A DNA stretch of 49,134 nt from Gemmatimonadota bacterium. Its GTDB lineage: Bacteria > Gemmatimonadota > Gemmatimonadetes > Gemmatimonadales > Gemmatimonadaceae. The notes beneath the pieces were generated by a model. That model saw only the letters and a list, made by a program, of their open reading frames with translations, was not told the DNA's origin and did no database searches. The stretch spans positions 1 to 49,134 of the forward strand of contig JAJPIM010000022.1 of assembly GCA_021324775.1 (NCBI GenBank), written 5' to 3'. This document shows, one piece after another, positions 37,200 through 45,775 of this stretch; the first letter of the stretch is position 1; the number at the start of each line of letters is the position of its first letter. The position numbers were made by a program, and so were the translations under genes.

Positions 37200-37571
37200 A
37201 TGCCGAAGATCCTGCTGGTCGAGGACAACGAGATGAACCGCGACATGCTCTCTCGGCGCCTGCAGAAGCGTGGCTACGAGGTGAGCATGGCGATGGACGG
37301 ACGGCAGGGGGTCGAGATGGCGCGCGCGGGCGGGTTCGATCTTATACTGATGGACATGAGCCTGCCCGAGATCGATGGGTGGGAGGCGACCCGGCAGCTG
37401 CGCGCCGTGCCGGAGACGCGAACGGTACCGATCATCGGGCTCACCGCCCACGCCATGTCGGGTCACCGCGAGAAGGCGCTCGAAGCCGGCTGCAACGACT
37501 ACGACACCAAGCCCGTCGAGCTTCCTCGGCTGCTCGCGAAGATTGAGACACTGCTCGGCGGTCCGCCGTGA
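37200..37571 (+). CDS. Single-domain response regulator (REC only)
   Basis: A 123-residue receiver beginning MPKILLVEDNEMNRDMLSRR. The phospho-acceptor is Asp in ILMDMSLPEIDGW, Thr in IIGLTAHAM and Lys in YDTKPVEL. It has no output domain, so it works as a phosphate shuttle or by protein contact, like CheY/DivK/Spo0F. ATG at 37200 is preferred over the overlapping GTG at 37197. Its stop overlaps the GTG start of the next gene (GTGA). Confidence 0.94.
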   Translation: MPKILLVEDNEMNRDMLSRRLQKRGYEVSMAMDGRQGVEMARAGGFDLILMDMSLPEIDGWEATRQLRAVPETRTVPIIGLTAHAMSGHREKALEAGCNDYDTKPVELPRLLAKIETLLGGPP

Positions 37572-39502
37572 GCCACGCGGAATCGGCGAATGGCCTGAGC
37601 CCGGCGGCGCTCGGCGAGCTGCGGCACGATCTGCGGACGCCCCTCAATCACGTTATCGGGTACGCCGAGATGTTGCTGGAGGATGCCGGGGATCCCGCAT
37701 TGGCCGCGCGCCGGAAACCGCTGGAGGAGACGCTGGCTGCCGCACGCGAGGCGCTCGGATTGATCAACGAGACCCTCAGCTCGACACGCGGTGCCGGCGC
37801 TCGCGAGGTGTTGCAGCTCTACGACGCGTTGCACGGGCCGCGCACCCGGATCGTACAGGCCGCATCCGCGCTATTGCCCGCCGCCGATGACGGGGCCGAC
37901 GGCACGTTCACGGCTGACGTTCGGAGAATTCTGGCCGCCGCCGAACGGCTCGCCCCGCCTGCCCCAGCCCCGGCCGCCCCGGTCGCCCCGGCCCCGGAAC
38001 AGCCCGCCGCCACGCCGGCGAACGCCGGCGGCGCGCGTCGCGCGCGGATCCTGGTCGTTGACGACGGCGCCGAGAACCGCGACGTGCTGCGCCGGCGCCT
38101 GGAGCGCTCAGGTCATGCCGTCGAGACAGCCGAGCACGGCCGGCGCGCACTCGAGCTGCTGGCCGCGCGGCCGTTCGATCTGGTGTTGCTCGATGTGCTG
38201 ATGCCGGAGCTCGACGGGTTCACGGTCTTGGAAGCTATCAAAGGCGATCCTGCCCTCCGCGACATTCCCGTGATCATGATCTCAGCGCTCGACGAGATGC
38301 CGAGCATCGTGCGCTGCATCGAGCGCGGCGCCGAGGACTACCTGCACAAGCCTTTCGACCCGGTGCTGCTTCGCGCTCGCATCAACGCATCGCTCGAGAA
38401 GAAGCGGCTCCGCGATCAGGAGGTCGAATACCTCCGCGAAGTCGGCCGGGTGACCGAGGCTGCGACGGCGGTCGAAGGTGGGACATACGTGCCGGGCGCT
38501 CTCGCGCCGGTGGCACAGCGGGCGGATGAGTTGGGCCGGCTCGCGCGCGTGTTCGACAGCATGGTGTCGCAGATGAAGGCGCGGGAGGATCGTCTGCGCG
38601 ATCGAGTGCAGGATTTGCGACGGGAGATCGAGCAGGCGCGCCGCGAATCCAAGGACCCCGGACCCGCCTTGGACGGCGGGAACCTGAAGGCCGGCGATCG
38701 ATTCGCGCAACGATACGAGGTACTGTCGGTGCTCGGTCGCGGCGGCATGGGCACCGTGTATCGCGCGCGCGACCTCGAGCTGGGCGAGGAGGTCGCGATC
38801 AAGACGCTGCTGCCGGAGTTCGTGTCGGACACCCGTCTGGTCGAGCGTTTCAAGGACGAGATCCGGCTCGCGCGCCGGTTGTCCGATCGCCACATCGTGC
38901 GCACCCACGACTTCGGCGAGTGGTCAGGCGTGTACTTCCTCACGATGGAGTTCGTCGAAGGCATCACCGTGCGGGCGCTGCTCGACACGCGCGGCCGGCT
39001 CGGCGTCTCCTCTACTCTGGCGGTCGCGACCCAGTTAGCCCAATCTCTGGCGGTTGCTCACGCGCATGGCGTCATCCATCGGGACATCAAGCCGCAGAAC
39101 TTGCTGCTCGATGCCGAGGGGGTTCTCAAGGTGATGGATTTTGGCGTCGCCCGCCTTGCGGAGCGCTCGACGTCGCTGACCGAGGCGGGGCTCGTCATCG
39201 GCACACCTGCCTATATGTCGCCCGAGCAGCTCATGGCGGAGAAGGTCGACGCTCGGAGCGATCTGTACGCCGCAGGGGTGGTGATGTACGAGTGCCTGAC
39301 GGGCGAGCCGCCGTTTCAGGCGGCGTCCGTGATGTCGCTCATCGCCAAGTTGCTCATGAGCGAGCCGCGGCCGCCGGCCGCTCTCAACCCGGATATCCCG
39401 CCGGCGCTCTCCGCTCTCGTGCTGCAGTTATTGGCGAAGCGCCCAGAGCAGCGAGTCCAGACCGCGGAGGGTCTCATCGAGCAGTTGGCGCCGCTGGGAT
39501 GA
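37568..39502 (+). CDS. HisKA-like / receiver / HAMP-like / Ser-Thr protein kinase fusion
   Basis: A 644-residue protein starting at GTG. Residues 10-75 look like a HisKA dimerisation helix pair with His20 in LRHDLRTPLNHVIGYAEML, but no ATPase domain follows. After an Ala/Pro linker comes a receiver (about 158-280; Asp209 in LVLLDVLMPELDG, Lys in YLHKPFD). A HAMP-like/coiled-coil stretch (RADELGRLARVFDSMVSQMK) follows. About 375-640 is an STPK domain: LGRGGMGTVYRARD, EEVAIKTLL, GVIHRDIKPQNLLLD, VMDFGVARL and VIGTPAYMSPEQL. All STPK catalytic motifs are present and there is no membrane segment. Phosphorylation of His20 or Asp209 by the upstream kinases could gate the Ser/Thr kinase. Confidence 0.92.
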   Translation: MSHAESANGLSPAALGELRHDLRTPLNHVIGYAEMLLEDAGDPALAARRKPLEETLAAAREALGLINETLSSTRGAGAREVLQLYDALHGPRTRIVQAASALLPAADDGADGTFTADVRRILAAAERLAPPAPAPAAPVAPAPEQPAATPANAGGARRARILVVDDGAENRDVLRRRLERSGHAVETAEHGRRALELLAARPFDLVLLDVLMPELDGFTVLEAIKGDPALRDIPVIMISALDEMPSIVRCIERGAEDYLHKPFDPVLLRARINASLEKKRLRDQEVEYLREVGRVTEAATAVEGGTYVPGALAPVAQRADELGRLARVFDSMVSQMKAREDRLRDRVQDLRREIEQARRESKDPGPALDGGNLKAGDRFAQRYEVLSVLGRGGMGTVYRARDLELGEEVAIKTLLPEFVSDTRLVERFKDEIRLARRLSDRHIVRTHDFGEWSGVYFLTMEFVEGITVRALLDTRGRLGVSSTLAVATQLAQSLAVAHAHGVIHRDIKPQNLLLDAEGVLKVMDFGVARLAERSTSLTEAGLVIGTPAYMSPEQLMAEKVDARSDLYAAGVVMYECLTGEPPFQAASVMSLIAKLLMSEPRPPAALNPDIPPALSALVLQLLAKRPEQRVQTAEGLIEQLAPLG

Positions 39503-39564
39503 CGGGAGATCCGCCCGTTTGCTGAGTTTCCTGATGCAGGCCACCTGATCCACAGGAGGAAGCA

Positions 39565-40134
39565 ATGATCTCCGAACTCGGGCATCAGATGTATCAGCGC
39601 ACTCGGTGGAGTTTGTTGGTTCGCGGACTCATTTGGCTCGCGCTTGGCATCCTGATCTTCGTTCGGCCACTCGAATCGGTTGCGGCGCTGGCCCTCGTGA
39701 TCGCGATCTGGGCGCTCGTGAGCGGCATCTCGCAGATCGTACAGGCCGTCGAGATCCGTGCGGCCGTGGCCCATTGGTGGCTGCTGCTCGTGAGCGGCAT
39801 CATCAGCGTGGCATTCGGGATAGCGGCCATCCGCTTCTACCCTGGCCTCTCACTGGCCTTCGCCGTCATTTGGACCGCCTACTGGTTTCTGCTCAGCGGC
39901 GTTTTCTCGATCTCGATGAGCCTGCAGGAGCGGCGCATGGGTATGCCGTGGGGATGGACCGCGTTTTTTGGCGGGACCGCGGTGATCGCCGGCGTCTATG
40001 CGCTTTTCTTCCCGCCCGCCACGCTCGCCGTGATCATGGGCTTGTTGGCCGGCCTGGCAATCATCGGCGGCTGCGCCCAGCTCTTGGGTGCCTACGCACT
40101 AGGCCAGATCCGTATAGCCCAATCGGCGGCATAG
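39565..40134 (+). CDS. HdeD-like (DUF308) membrane protein
   Basis: A 189-residue protein with about six membrane segments, opening WSLLVRGLIWLALGILIFVR, the DUF308 repeat start, followed by LVSGISQIVQAVEIRA and a second repeat half (WWLLLVSGIISVAFGIAAIR...). HdeD in enterobacteria is linked to acid resistance; in other bacteria the role is unknown. A strong ribosome binding site AGGAGG lies just before ATG. It starts 62 bases after the kinase fusion and may belong to the same transcript. Confidence 0.88.
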   Translation: MISELGHQMYQRTRWSLLVRGLIWLALGILIFVRPLESVAALALVIAIWALVSGISQIVQAVEIRAAVAHWWLLLVSGIISVAFGIAAIRFYPGLSLAFAVIWTAYWFLLSGVFSISMSLQERRMGMPWGWTAFFGGTAVIAGVYALFFPPATLAVIMGLLAGLAIIGGCAQLLGAYALGQIRIAQSAA

Positions 40135-40276
40135 GCCGGTCGTGGCGGCTTGGCCGCCGATTCTGCGATTGCCTATACGGTGGCCCCTGGGCCGGGCCCA
40201 CGCGGTGCTTCGTGCGTGTGGTCCTCTTGGGCGTGATTTGGGGGCATTGACGGCGGAGGCGCTCGTGCTGGCACCG

Positions 40277-42499
40277 ATGGCGGTTGTAGGTGCAGATTCC
40301 AGTATCCCCACCCCGGTTGTGCTCGTGGCACTCGCGACATCTGAACTCACTGACGCACTCAAAGATCGCTATAGGCTCGATCGCGAGCTGGGGCGTGGAG
40401 GGATGGCGACCGTCTACCTCGCCCAGGATCTCAAACACGATCGGCTGGTGGCGCTCAAGGTGCTCCACCCCGAGCTCGCCGCCAGCTTGGGGCCTGAGCG
40501 TTTCCTCCGCGAGATCAAAGTCGCCGCGCGGCTCAGCCACACGCACATCGTGCCGCTGTACGACTCCGGTCAGGCTGGCGACCTCCTCTACTACGTCATG
40601 CCCTACGTGGAGGGGGAGTCGCTCCGTCAGCGGCTCAAGCGAGAGAAGCAGTTGCCGGTTGATGTCGCCGTTCAGATCGCCCGCAACGTGGCCGGGGCGC
40701 TCGACTATGCGCATCGCCATCAAGTCGTGCACCGCGATATCAAGCCCGAGAACGTGATGCTGCACGAAGGCGAGGCGCTGGTCACGGACTTCGGGATCGC
40801 CAAGGCGATCAGCGCATCGGCTGGGCAGACGTTGACCCAAACCGGCATGGTGGTTGGTACGCCGGCCTATATGAGTCCCGAGCAGGCGGCGGGTGACACT
40901 GAACCGGATGGACGAAGCGACGTCTATAGCTTGGGGTGCATGCTGTACGAGATGCTGGCCGGGACGCCGCCGTTCACCGGCCCGACGGCACAGGCAGTCA
41001 TCAGCAAGCGTTTCACCGAGCCCGTCCCCGCGCTCCGCGCGGCGCGGCCCACTGCGCCGGAAGAGATCGAGCAGGCGGTCACCAAAGCCTTGGCCAGGGT
41101 GCCAGCCGACCGGTTCGCCACTGCTGCGCATCTGGCACAGGCGTTGGTGGTACACACCGGGACCACGCCGCCCGGCGTCGTGCGCACCGCGGTCGCGACC
41201 CCCCCTGCAACCGTCGCCGCCAAGTCGATCGCCGTGTTGCCCTTCGTCAACATGAGCGCCGACCCGGAGAACGAATACTTCACGGACGGTATTGCCGAGG
41301 AGATCATCAACGCGCTGTCGAAGATTCAATCGCTGCGCGTGGCCTCACGCACCTCGTCGTTCGCCTTCAAGGGCAAGAGCAAGGACATCGGTGAGATCGG
41401 GGTGACGCTGAAGGTGGCCACGGTGCTGGAAGGCAGTGTGCGCAAGTCGGGGAACAAGCTGCGGGTGACGGCCCAGCTCGTGAACGTGAGCGACGGCTAT
41501 CACCTCTGGTCGGAGCGTTACGATCGCCAGTTGGAGGATGTCTTCGCGATCCAGGACGAGATCGCCGAGAACATCGTGCGGGCGTTGCGCGTGGTGTTGA
41601 GCGAGGACGAGAAGCGGGCGATCGAGGCCGCGCCCACGACTGATATCGAGGCTTACGATTACTACCTCCGCGGCCGGCAGTTCTTCCATCAGTTTCGCCG
41701 GACCGGCATCCAGTTTGCGCGGCGCATGTACGAACGGGCGATGGAGATCGATCCCGGTTATGCGCTCGCCTATGCCGGCGCGGCCGACTGTTGTTCGTTT
41801 CTCTATATGTACTGGGACGCGAGCAAGGCCAATCTCGACGGCGCCGATATGTACAGCCGGAAAGCGCTGGAGCTGGGGCCTGAGTTGGCGGAGGCGCACG
41901 CATCGCGGGGGTTTGCCTTTTCGCTGAGGAAGCAATACGACGAGGCGCGGCGGGAGTTCGAGACGGCGATCCGGCTCAACCCGAAGTTGTACGAGGCGCA
42001 TTACTTGTACGCGCGCGCCTGCATGCAGGAGGGCAAGCTGGAAGAGGCAGCTCGGCGCTATGAGGATGCCGCGCGGGTGCGGCCGGAGGACTATCAGGCG
42101 CTCCTGTTGATGCAGGGTGCCCTCAACGGCCTGGGCCGGAAGGCCGACGCGATGGAGGCCGTCCGTCGCGGGCTGCAGGTGGTGGAGAAGCACCTCGAGC
42201 TTAACCCCGACGATGCGCGCGCCTTGTACCTGGGCGCGAGCGCACTGGTCATGGTCGGAGACCGGGACCGCAGTCTTGAGTGGGCGCGCCGGGCGTTCGC
42301 GATTGATCCGGAGGATTCGGGCGTGTTGTACAACGTCGCCTGTGCCTACGTCTACCTCGGGTTGACCGAGGATGCGATCGCCTGTTTGGAGAAGGCCGTC
42401 CAGAATGGTTTCGGCCACCGAGAGTGGCTCGAGAACGACTCCGACCTCGATCCGCTACGGGCCGACCCGAGGTTCGAGGCGCTCCGGAAACGGATCTGA
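40277..42499 (+). CDS. Ser/Thr protein kinase with TolB/FlgO-like domain and TPR repeats
   Basis: Counted from ATG 40277, 740 residues. The STPK domain is at about 30-290: LGRGGMATVYLAQD, VALKVL, QVVHRDIKPENVMLH, VTDFGIAKAI and GTPAYMSPEQAAG. A TolB/FlgO-like domain follows (KSIAVLPFVNMSADPENEYF, then TDGIAEEIINALSKI, to about 470). TPR units run to the end (EIDPGYALAYAGAA, ELGPELAEAHASRG, RLNPKLYEAHYLYA, ELNPDDARALYLGA). Unlike many relatives there is no membrane segment between kinase and TolB-like parts. The start is uncertain: GTG at 40319 or 40325 would give the usual short lead (SELTDALKDRYRLDRELG), and the frame is open to 40142. Confidence 0.9.
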   Translation: MAVVGADSSIPTPVVLVALATSELTDALKDRYRLDRELGRGGMATVYLAQDLKHDRLVALKVLHPELAASLGPERFLREIKVAARLSHTHIVPLYDSGQAGDLLYYVMPYVEGESLRQRLKREKQLPVDVAVQIARNVAGALDYAHRHQVVHRDIKPENVMLHEGEALVTDFGIAKAISASAGQTLTQTGMVVGTPAYMSPEQAAGDTEPDGRSDVYSLGCMLYEMLAGTPPFTGPTAQAVISKRFTEPVPALRAARPTAPEEIEQAVTKALARVPADRFATAAHLAQALVVHTGTTPPGVVRTAVATPPATVAAKSIAVLPFVNMSADPENEYFTDGIAEEIINALSKIQSLRVASRTSSFAFKGKSKDIGEIGVTLKVATVLEGSVRKSGNKLRVTAQLVNVSDGYHLWSERYDRQLEDVFAIQDEIAENIVRALRVVLSEDEKRAIEAAPTTDIEAYDYYLRGRQFFHQFRRTGIQFARRMYERAMEIDPGYALAYAGAADCCSFLYMYWDASKANLDGADMYSRKALELGPELAEAHASRGFAFSLRKQYDEARREFETAIRLNPKLYEAHYLYARACMQEGKLEEAARRYEDAARVRPEDYQALLLMQGALNGLGRKADAMEAVRRGLQVVEKHLELNPDDARALYLGASALVMVGDRDRSLEWARRAFAIDPEDSGVLYNVACAYVYLGLTEDAIACLEKAVQNGFGHREWLENDSDLDPLRADPRFEALRKRI

Positions 42500-42511
42500 A
42501 GCCGCGAGCTG

Positions 42512-42548
<37 letters not shown>

Positions 42549-42552
42549 ACAG

Positions 42553-42626
42553 TACGCCGGGTGGGACTCGAACCCACGACCTACGGATTAAGAGTCCGTT
42601 GCTCTAGCCAGTTGAGCTACCGGCGC
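42553..42626 (-). tRNA. tRNA-Lys (anticodon CTT)
   Basis: The minus strand folds into a cloverleaf. The acceptor GCGCCGG pairs with CCGGCGT (first pair G-U). The anticodon stem ACGGA/TCCGT holds the loop CTCTTAA, giving CTT. The T-arm is GTGGGTTCGAGTCCCAC. CCA is not encoded. Confidence 0.95.
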
Positions 42627-42685
42627 AACATCAGGCCACGATGCCCACTGGTTTCTCCTCACCGGCCTTGTCCCGGGAGCAGTTG

Positions 42686-42750
42686 CTGCTTCTCCTTTCC
42701 CCTTTCTCCTTTCTCCTTTCCCCTCTCCCCTTTCGCCTTCTCCTCCTTCT
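42686..42750 (+). repeat. Pyrimidine tract (CCTTTCTCCTTTCTC type)
   Basis: Long C/T-only run built of CTCCTTTC units, between tRNA-Lys and the 3' end of the leftward methyltransferase-like gene. Confidence 0.65.
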
Positions 42751-42785
42751 CGGCTCGAAGCTGGTTCCTACGCAATGCCCGGTAT

Positions 42786-43433
42786 CTAGCGCCAGCGGAC
42801 GCGCTGCATATACGCGGCATACTCAGGATCGGCCGACCGCAGAAACGACTCTTCCACAACGCTCTTGAGGCAAAACCAGAAAATACCGAGCCCGAAAATC
42901 ACCAGGTTGCGCGGCGAATAGGACCTGAGCGCGACTCCCACGAGGCTGATCGAAATCGCCGAATAGATGGGATGCCGCATGTAGCGGTACACGCCGTGAG
43001 TCACGAGCTTGCGCAGCGCTGGAACGAGCCCGATGCTGCGTCCCAGGCTGAGCCGTGCCCAAAGCGCAAGGCCCAGACTCACAATGGCAATCGAATCTGT
43101 CACCCAGTTAGGGGCCAACGGACGGCCGGGAGTTGTAAGCCCCAGAGTGAGCACGCCCCAATAGGTCTCGACAAAGGTGAGCAGCCAGAACCACCGGTTC
43201 GTGGTGATCCGTACCGGGACCCTCCGGATTACCATGGTCGAGATGAGCACGAAAATGTGAATCGCAAATGCGATCCACGGCAGGCTCCACCCCGATATCC
43301 GGAAGCGGGCGTAGACGTAATACACGAACGGTACCATGGCGACGATGGCAATGGCCTTGTCGACCCACGGTACCATGAGGAATGCCAGGGGCTCCTTTCT
43401 TGGAACGCCGGTAGCCGCGCGCTGAGCAGTCAT
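42786..43433 (-). CDS. Isoprenylcysteine carboxyl methyltransferase (ICMT)-family membrane protein
   Basis: A 215-residue membrane protein with about five segments. The C-terminal signature is LVTHGVYRYMRHPIYSAISI followed by VEESFLRSADPEYAAYMQRV, the Y.Y.RHP and E..F....EY.xY pattern of the ICMT/phospholipid methyltransferase group that binds S-adenosylmethionine. In bacteria the substrate of such proteins is generally unknown. It is complete, and is flanked by two tRNA-Lys genes on the same strand. Confidence 0.85.
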   Translation of the reverse strand: MTAQRAATGVPRKEPLAFLMVPWVDKAIAIVAMVPFVYYVYARFRISGWSLPWIAFAIHIFVLISTMVIRRVPVRITTNRWFWLLTFVETYWGVLTLGLTTPGRPLAPNWVTDSIAIVSLGLALWARLSLGRSIGLVPALRKLVTHGVYRYMRHPIYSAISISLVGVALRSYSPRNLVIFGLGIFWFCLKSVVEESFLRSADPEYAAYMQRVRWR

Positions 43434-43589
43434 TCTTCGCCCTCCCGCCTCACGTGGTTGGCTAACTCGGTCTCTGGTGGTTTGAGACTACCGCACCCGA
43501 GAGAAATTGCCACAGCAGGGGCGAACAGTCGCTGTTCGCACGGTGTCCCTCCGCATCGCCAACGCGATGGAAGTCCTTACATCTACGCA

Positions 43590-43662
<73 letters not shown>

Positions 43663-43716
43663 AACTCGGGGATTCGGCCCCGGATACCGCCTCAAAGCTA
43701 AGCGCCACGCCCCTAC

Positions 43717-43762
43717 AAAACACCGGGGGCCGGCTGCGTCCCTCCGCAGCCGGCCCCCGGTG
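43717..43762 (-). terminator. Strong intrinsic terminator of the ompA-like gene
   Basis: A perfect 18-base stem (CACCGGGGGCCGGCTGCG with CGCAGCCGGCCCCCGGTG) with a 6-base loop. On the minus strand it is followed by TTTTG. It lies 50 bases after the stop codon of the leftward OmpA lipoprotein. Confidence 0.85.
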
Positions 43763-43769
43763 TCTCGTC

Positions 43770-43801
43770 CTACTCTCTACTCTCTACTCTCTATTCTCTA
43801 C
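43770..43801 (+). repeat. Family-C pyrimidine repeat
   Basis: CTACTCTCTACTCTCTACTC and further to ATTCTCTACC, between the terminator hairpin and the stop of the leftward OmpA gene. Again C/T-rich on the plus strand although the neighbouring genes run leftward. Confidence 0.75.
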
Positions 43802-43813
43802 CTGCTACGCAGG

Positions 43814-44512
43814 TTACTGCGCCGACGGCTGCCCAACGCCGTCAACGCTCGCCGTCGTCTTACCAGCCGGCGCCGCATTGTCACCCTTGGTCTCGATCAC
43901 GAACACCACACGGCGGTTCTGCTCCGCCCCGGGTTCATCACGCGCGGCGTTCGGAACCACGAGACGCGTCTTGCCGTAGCCGACCGTCTTGAGCTCCGTC
44001 GTCGCCATTCCCTTGGTGACGAGATAGTCGCGTACCGCGTTCGCCCGGCGCTGCGAGAGCGTCAGGTTGTACGTCTTGGTGCCGGCCGGGTCGGCGAAGC
44101 CCTCGATCGTGATCTTCGTCCCCGGGTAATACTTCTGCACGACGCTGGCGAAACGGTCGAGCGCATCGTGATCCTGGTCGCGGATCGACGCGTCATCAAA
44201 CGCGAAGTTCACCGGGAAGTCGAACTGGATCCCCGACTCGAGTGCGGTGATCTTGGCGCCGAACTCCGTGCGCAGGTTCTGCAGATCATTCCGCAGTCCC
44301 TGGACATCCGTCTTCACGCCCGCGAGGTCGCTCTTCACGCCGGCAACATCGGCGTTCTGGGCGCTGTCTGCGTTCATGCGCGCCTGCTGCTCAGCCGTGA
44401 TCTGCGCACGCGTGTCGGCTAGGTCGTGGTGATAGGTGCTGGCCTTCACGCACGCCGCCATCAATGGTGCGATCACGCCGAGCGTGGCGAGCTGTTTGAT
44501 CGAATAGCCCAT
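43814..44512 (-). CDS. OmpA/Pal-family outer membrane lipoprotein
   Basis: A 232-residue protein. The lipoprotein signal MGYSIKQLATLGVIAPLMAA is followed by Cys21. A coiled-coil stretch follows (SDLAGVKTDVQGLRNDLQNL). The OmpA C-terminal peptidoglycan-binding domain has VNFAFDDASIRDQDHDALDR, then IEGFADPAGTKTYNLTLSQRRANAV. Asp and Arg in TLSQRRANAV...NRRVVF are the diaminopimelate-binding region. A Pro/Ala tail ends the protein. It shows the cell has an outer membrane. GGGGAG lies before the ATG. Upstream lie two CRP-type sites and downstream an 18-base terminator stem. Confidence 0.9.
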   Translation of the reverse strand: MGYSIKQLATLGVIAPLMAACVKASTYHHDLADTRAQITAEQQARMNADSAQNADVAGVKSDLAGVKTDVQGLRNDLQNLRTEFGAKITALESGIQFDFPVNFAFDDASIRDQDHDALDRFASVVQKYYPGTKITIEGFADPAGTKTYNLTLSQRRANAVRDYLVTKGMATTELKTVGYGKTRLVVPNAARDEPGAEQNRRVVFVIETKGDNAAPAGKTTASVDGVGQPSAQ

Positions 44513-44575
44513 GAGATTCTCCCCTCGCGTTACATAGTGACGATGCTGGTACGCGGTGTGACAGCGCTTGCGAAA

Positions 44576-44640
44576 ATTTAACCGGTCAGTGGCCAAAAAG
44601 TACCAATCACTACAGTTGTAACACTGTGATCTATCTCACA
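44576..44640 (-). promoter_or_regulatory. CRP-type site with possible -10, upstream of the OmpA lipoprotein
   Basis: TGTGATCTATCTCACA at 44625-44640 equals the TGTGA-N6-TCACA consensus of CRP/FNR-family regulators. A possible minus-strand -10, TTAAAT, lies at 44581-44576. It would place the dyad centre about 62-64 bases upstream of the transcription start, a usual class I position. Confidence 0.6.
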
Positions 44641-44699
44641 CTGCGCGTTTTCATCTGCACCGCTGTGCATCACCGCAAAACGTGAGACCGCGACTGCGT

Positions 44700-44715
44700 T
44701 GTGACGCAGATCACA
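44700..44715. promoter_or_regulatory. Second CRP-type site
   Basis: TGTGACGCAGATCACA, again exact TGTGA-N6-TCACA, centred 75 bases from the first. It lies in the same gap between the SDR stop and the OmpA start. Confidence 0.6.
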
Positions 44716-44854
44716 ATTGATACGATTGGGGTCTCCGCCCCGGCCGAGGTTGCGCCAAATAGTTCAGCATAGATCGCGCCGCGGTTTCGCGGGCCATCCA
44801 CCGGTGTATCACTATTCAACACTCTCGTTTTCTTCTCTTTTCTCCTGTCTCGCT

Positions 44855-45775
44855 TCACTGCGGCTGCCGCTGCAACCACTCGCCGCCGTCGATCACGAAG
44901 ATCGCCCCCGTGATCCAGTCCCCCGCCGGAGACGCGAGAAACGCCACGGCGTTCGCGATGTCCCTCGGCGTCCCCCACCGTCCTAACGGAATCGCGCGCG
45001 CGGCATACTCGGCCATCGCCTGCTTCACGTCGAACAGCGCGGTCGCCGGCGCGGCGTCAGTACCCCGCTCCCGAGGCGCCGAAAACGCCTTGAGCACCCC
45101 AGGCGTCGGGATCGGACCGGGAGCGACGGCATTCACCCGCACACCCCACGGCGCCCACTCCACCGCCAATGTCCGCGTGAGTGCGTCCACACCCGCCTTC
45201 GCCGCCGTCGCATGCGCCATCTGCGGCCAACCGCGGTAGTGCAATGTCATCGACACGTTCACGATCCGGCCGCCACCCTGGCTGCGCATCACCGGTGCCA
45301 CCGCCTGCGAGCAATAGAACGTGCCGAAAAGATCGATCTCCACCACCGATCGCCACGCATTGGGGCTGAGCGTCGCCGACGGCGCGTAGAAATTGCCGGC
45401 CGCGTTGTTCACGAGGAGATCGAGACGCCCCCGCTCACTCGCGACCCGCGATACCACCGCGCGCACCGACTCGGCATCCCGCACGTCGAGCACGGCCACG
45501 CTGGCCTGCCCGCCCGCGTCGCGGATCCGCGCCGCGGCAGCCTCCAGTGTCTCGCCGTTGCGGCTCGCGAGCACGGTGTGCGCACCCAGCGACGCCAACA
45601 GCTCCGCGACGCCATACCCGATGCCGGTCGCGCCCCCCGTAATGAGCGCCACCTGGCCCTCGAGCAAGCCGGGACGAAAGACCGCACCAGAAGCCGCTTG
45701 ACCAGAAGCCGCTTGACCAGAAGCCGCTTGCTGTGAAGCCGCCGGCAGCCCCGGCGCCCGTGCCGGTTCAGTCAT
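44855..45775 (-). CDS. SDR oxidoreductase, 2,4-dienoyl-CoA reductase-like
   Basis: A 306-residue protein. The Rossmann motif VALITGGATGIGYGVAELLA and the NNAAGNF motif lead to NVSMTLHYRGWPQMAHATAA then KAGVDALTRTLAVEWAPWGV and VNAVAPGPI. Where classical SDRs have Tyr before the Lys, this has His-Ala (AHATAAK), as in dienoyl-CoA reductases of the DECR type, which lack that Tyr. Expected role: NADPH reduction of 2,4-dienoyl-CoA in breakdown of unsaturated fatty acids. The N-terminal 32 residues include three copies of QAASG encoded by 15-base repeats at 45686-45730. It overlaps rnhB by 8 bases. Confidence 0.85.
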   Translation of the reverse strand: MTEPARAPGLPAASQQAASGQAASGQAASGAVFRPGLLEGQVALITGGATGIGYGVAELLASLGAHTVLASRNGETLEAAAARIRDAGGQASVAVLDVRDAESVRAVVSRVASERGRLDLLVNNAAGNFYAPSATLSPNAWRSVVEIDLFGTFYCSQAVAPVMRSQGGGRIVNVSMTLHYRGWPQMAHATAAKAGVDALTRTLAVEWAPWGVRVNAVAPGPIPTPGVLKAFSAPRERGTDAAPATALFDVKQAMAEYAARAIPLGRWGTPRDIANAVAFLASPAGDWITGAIFVIDGGEWLQRQPQ

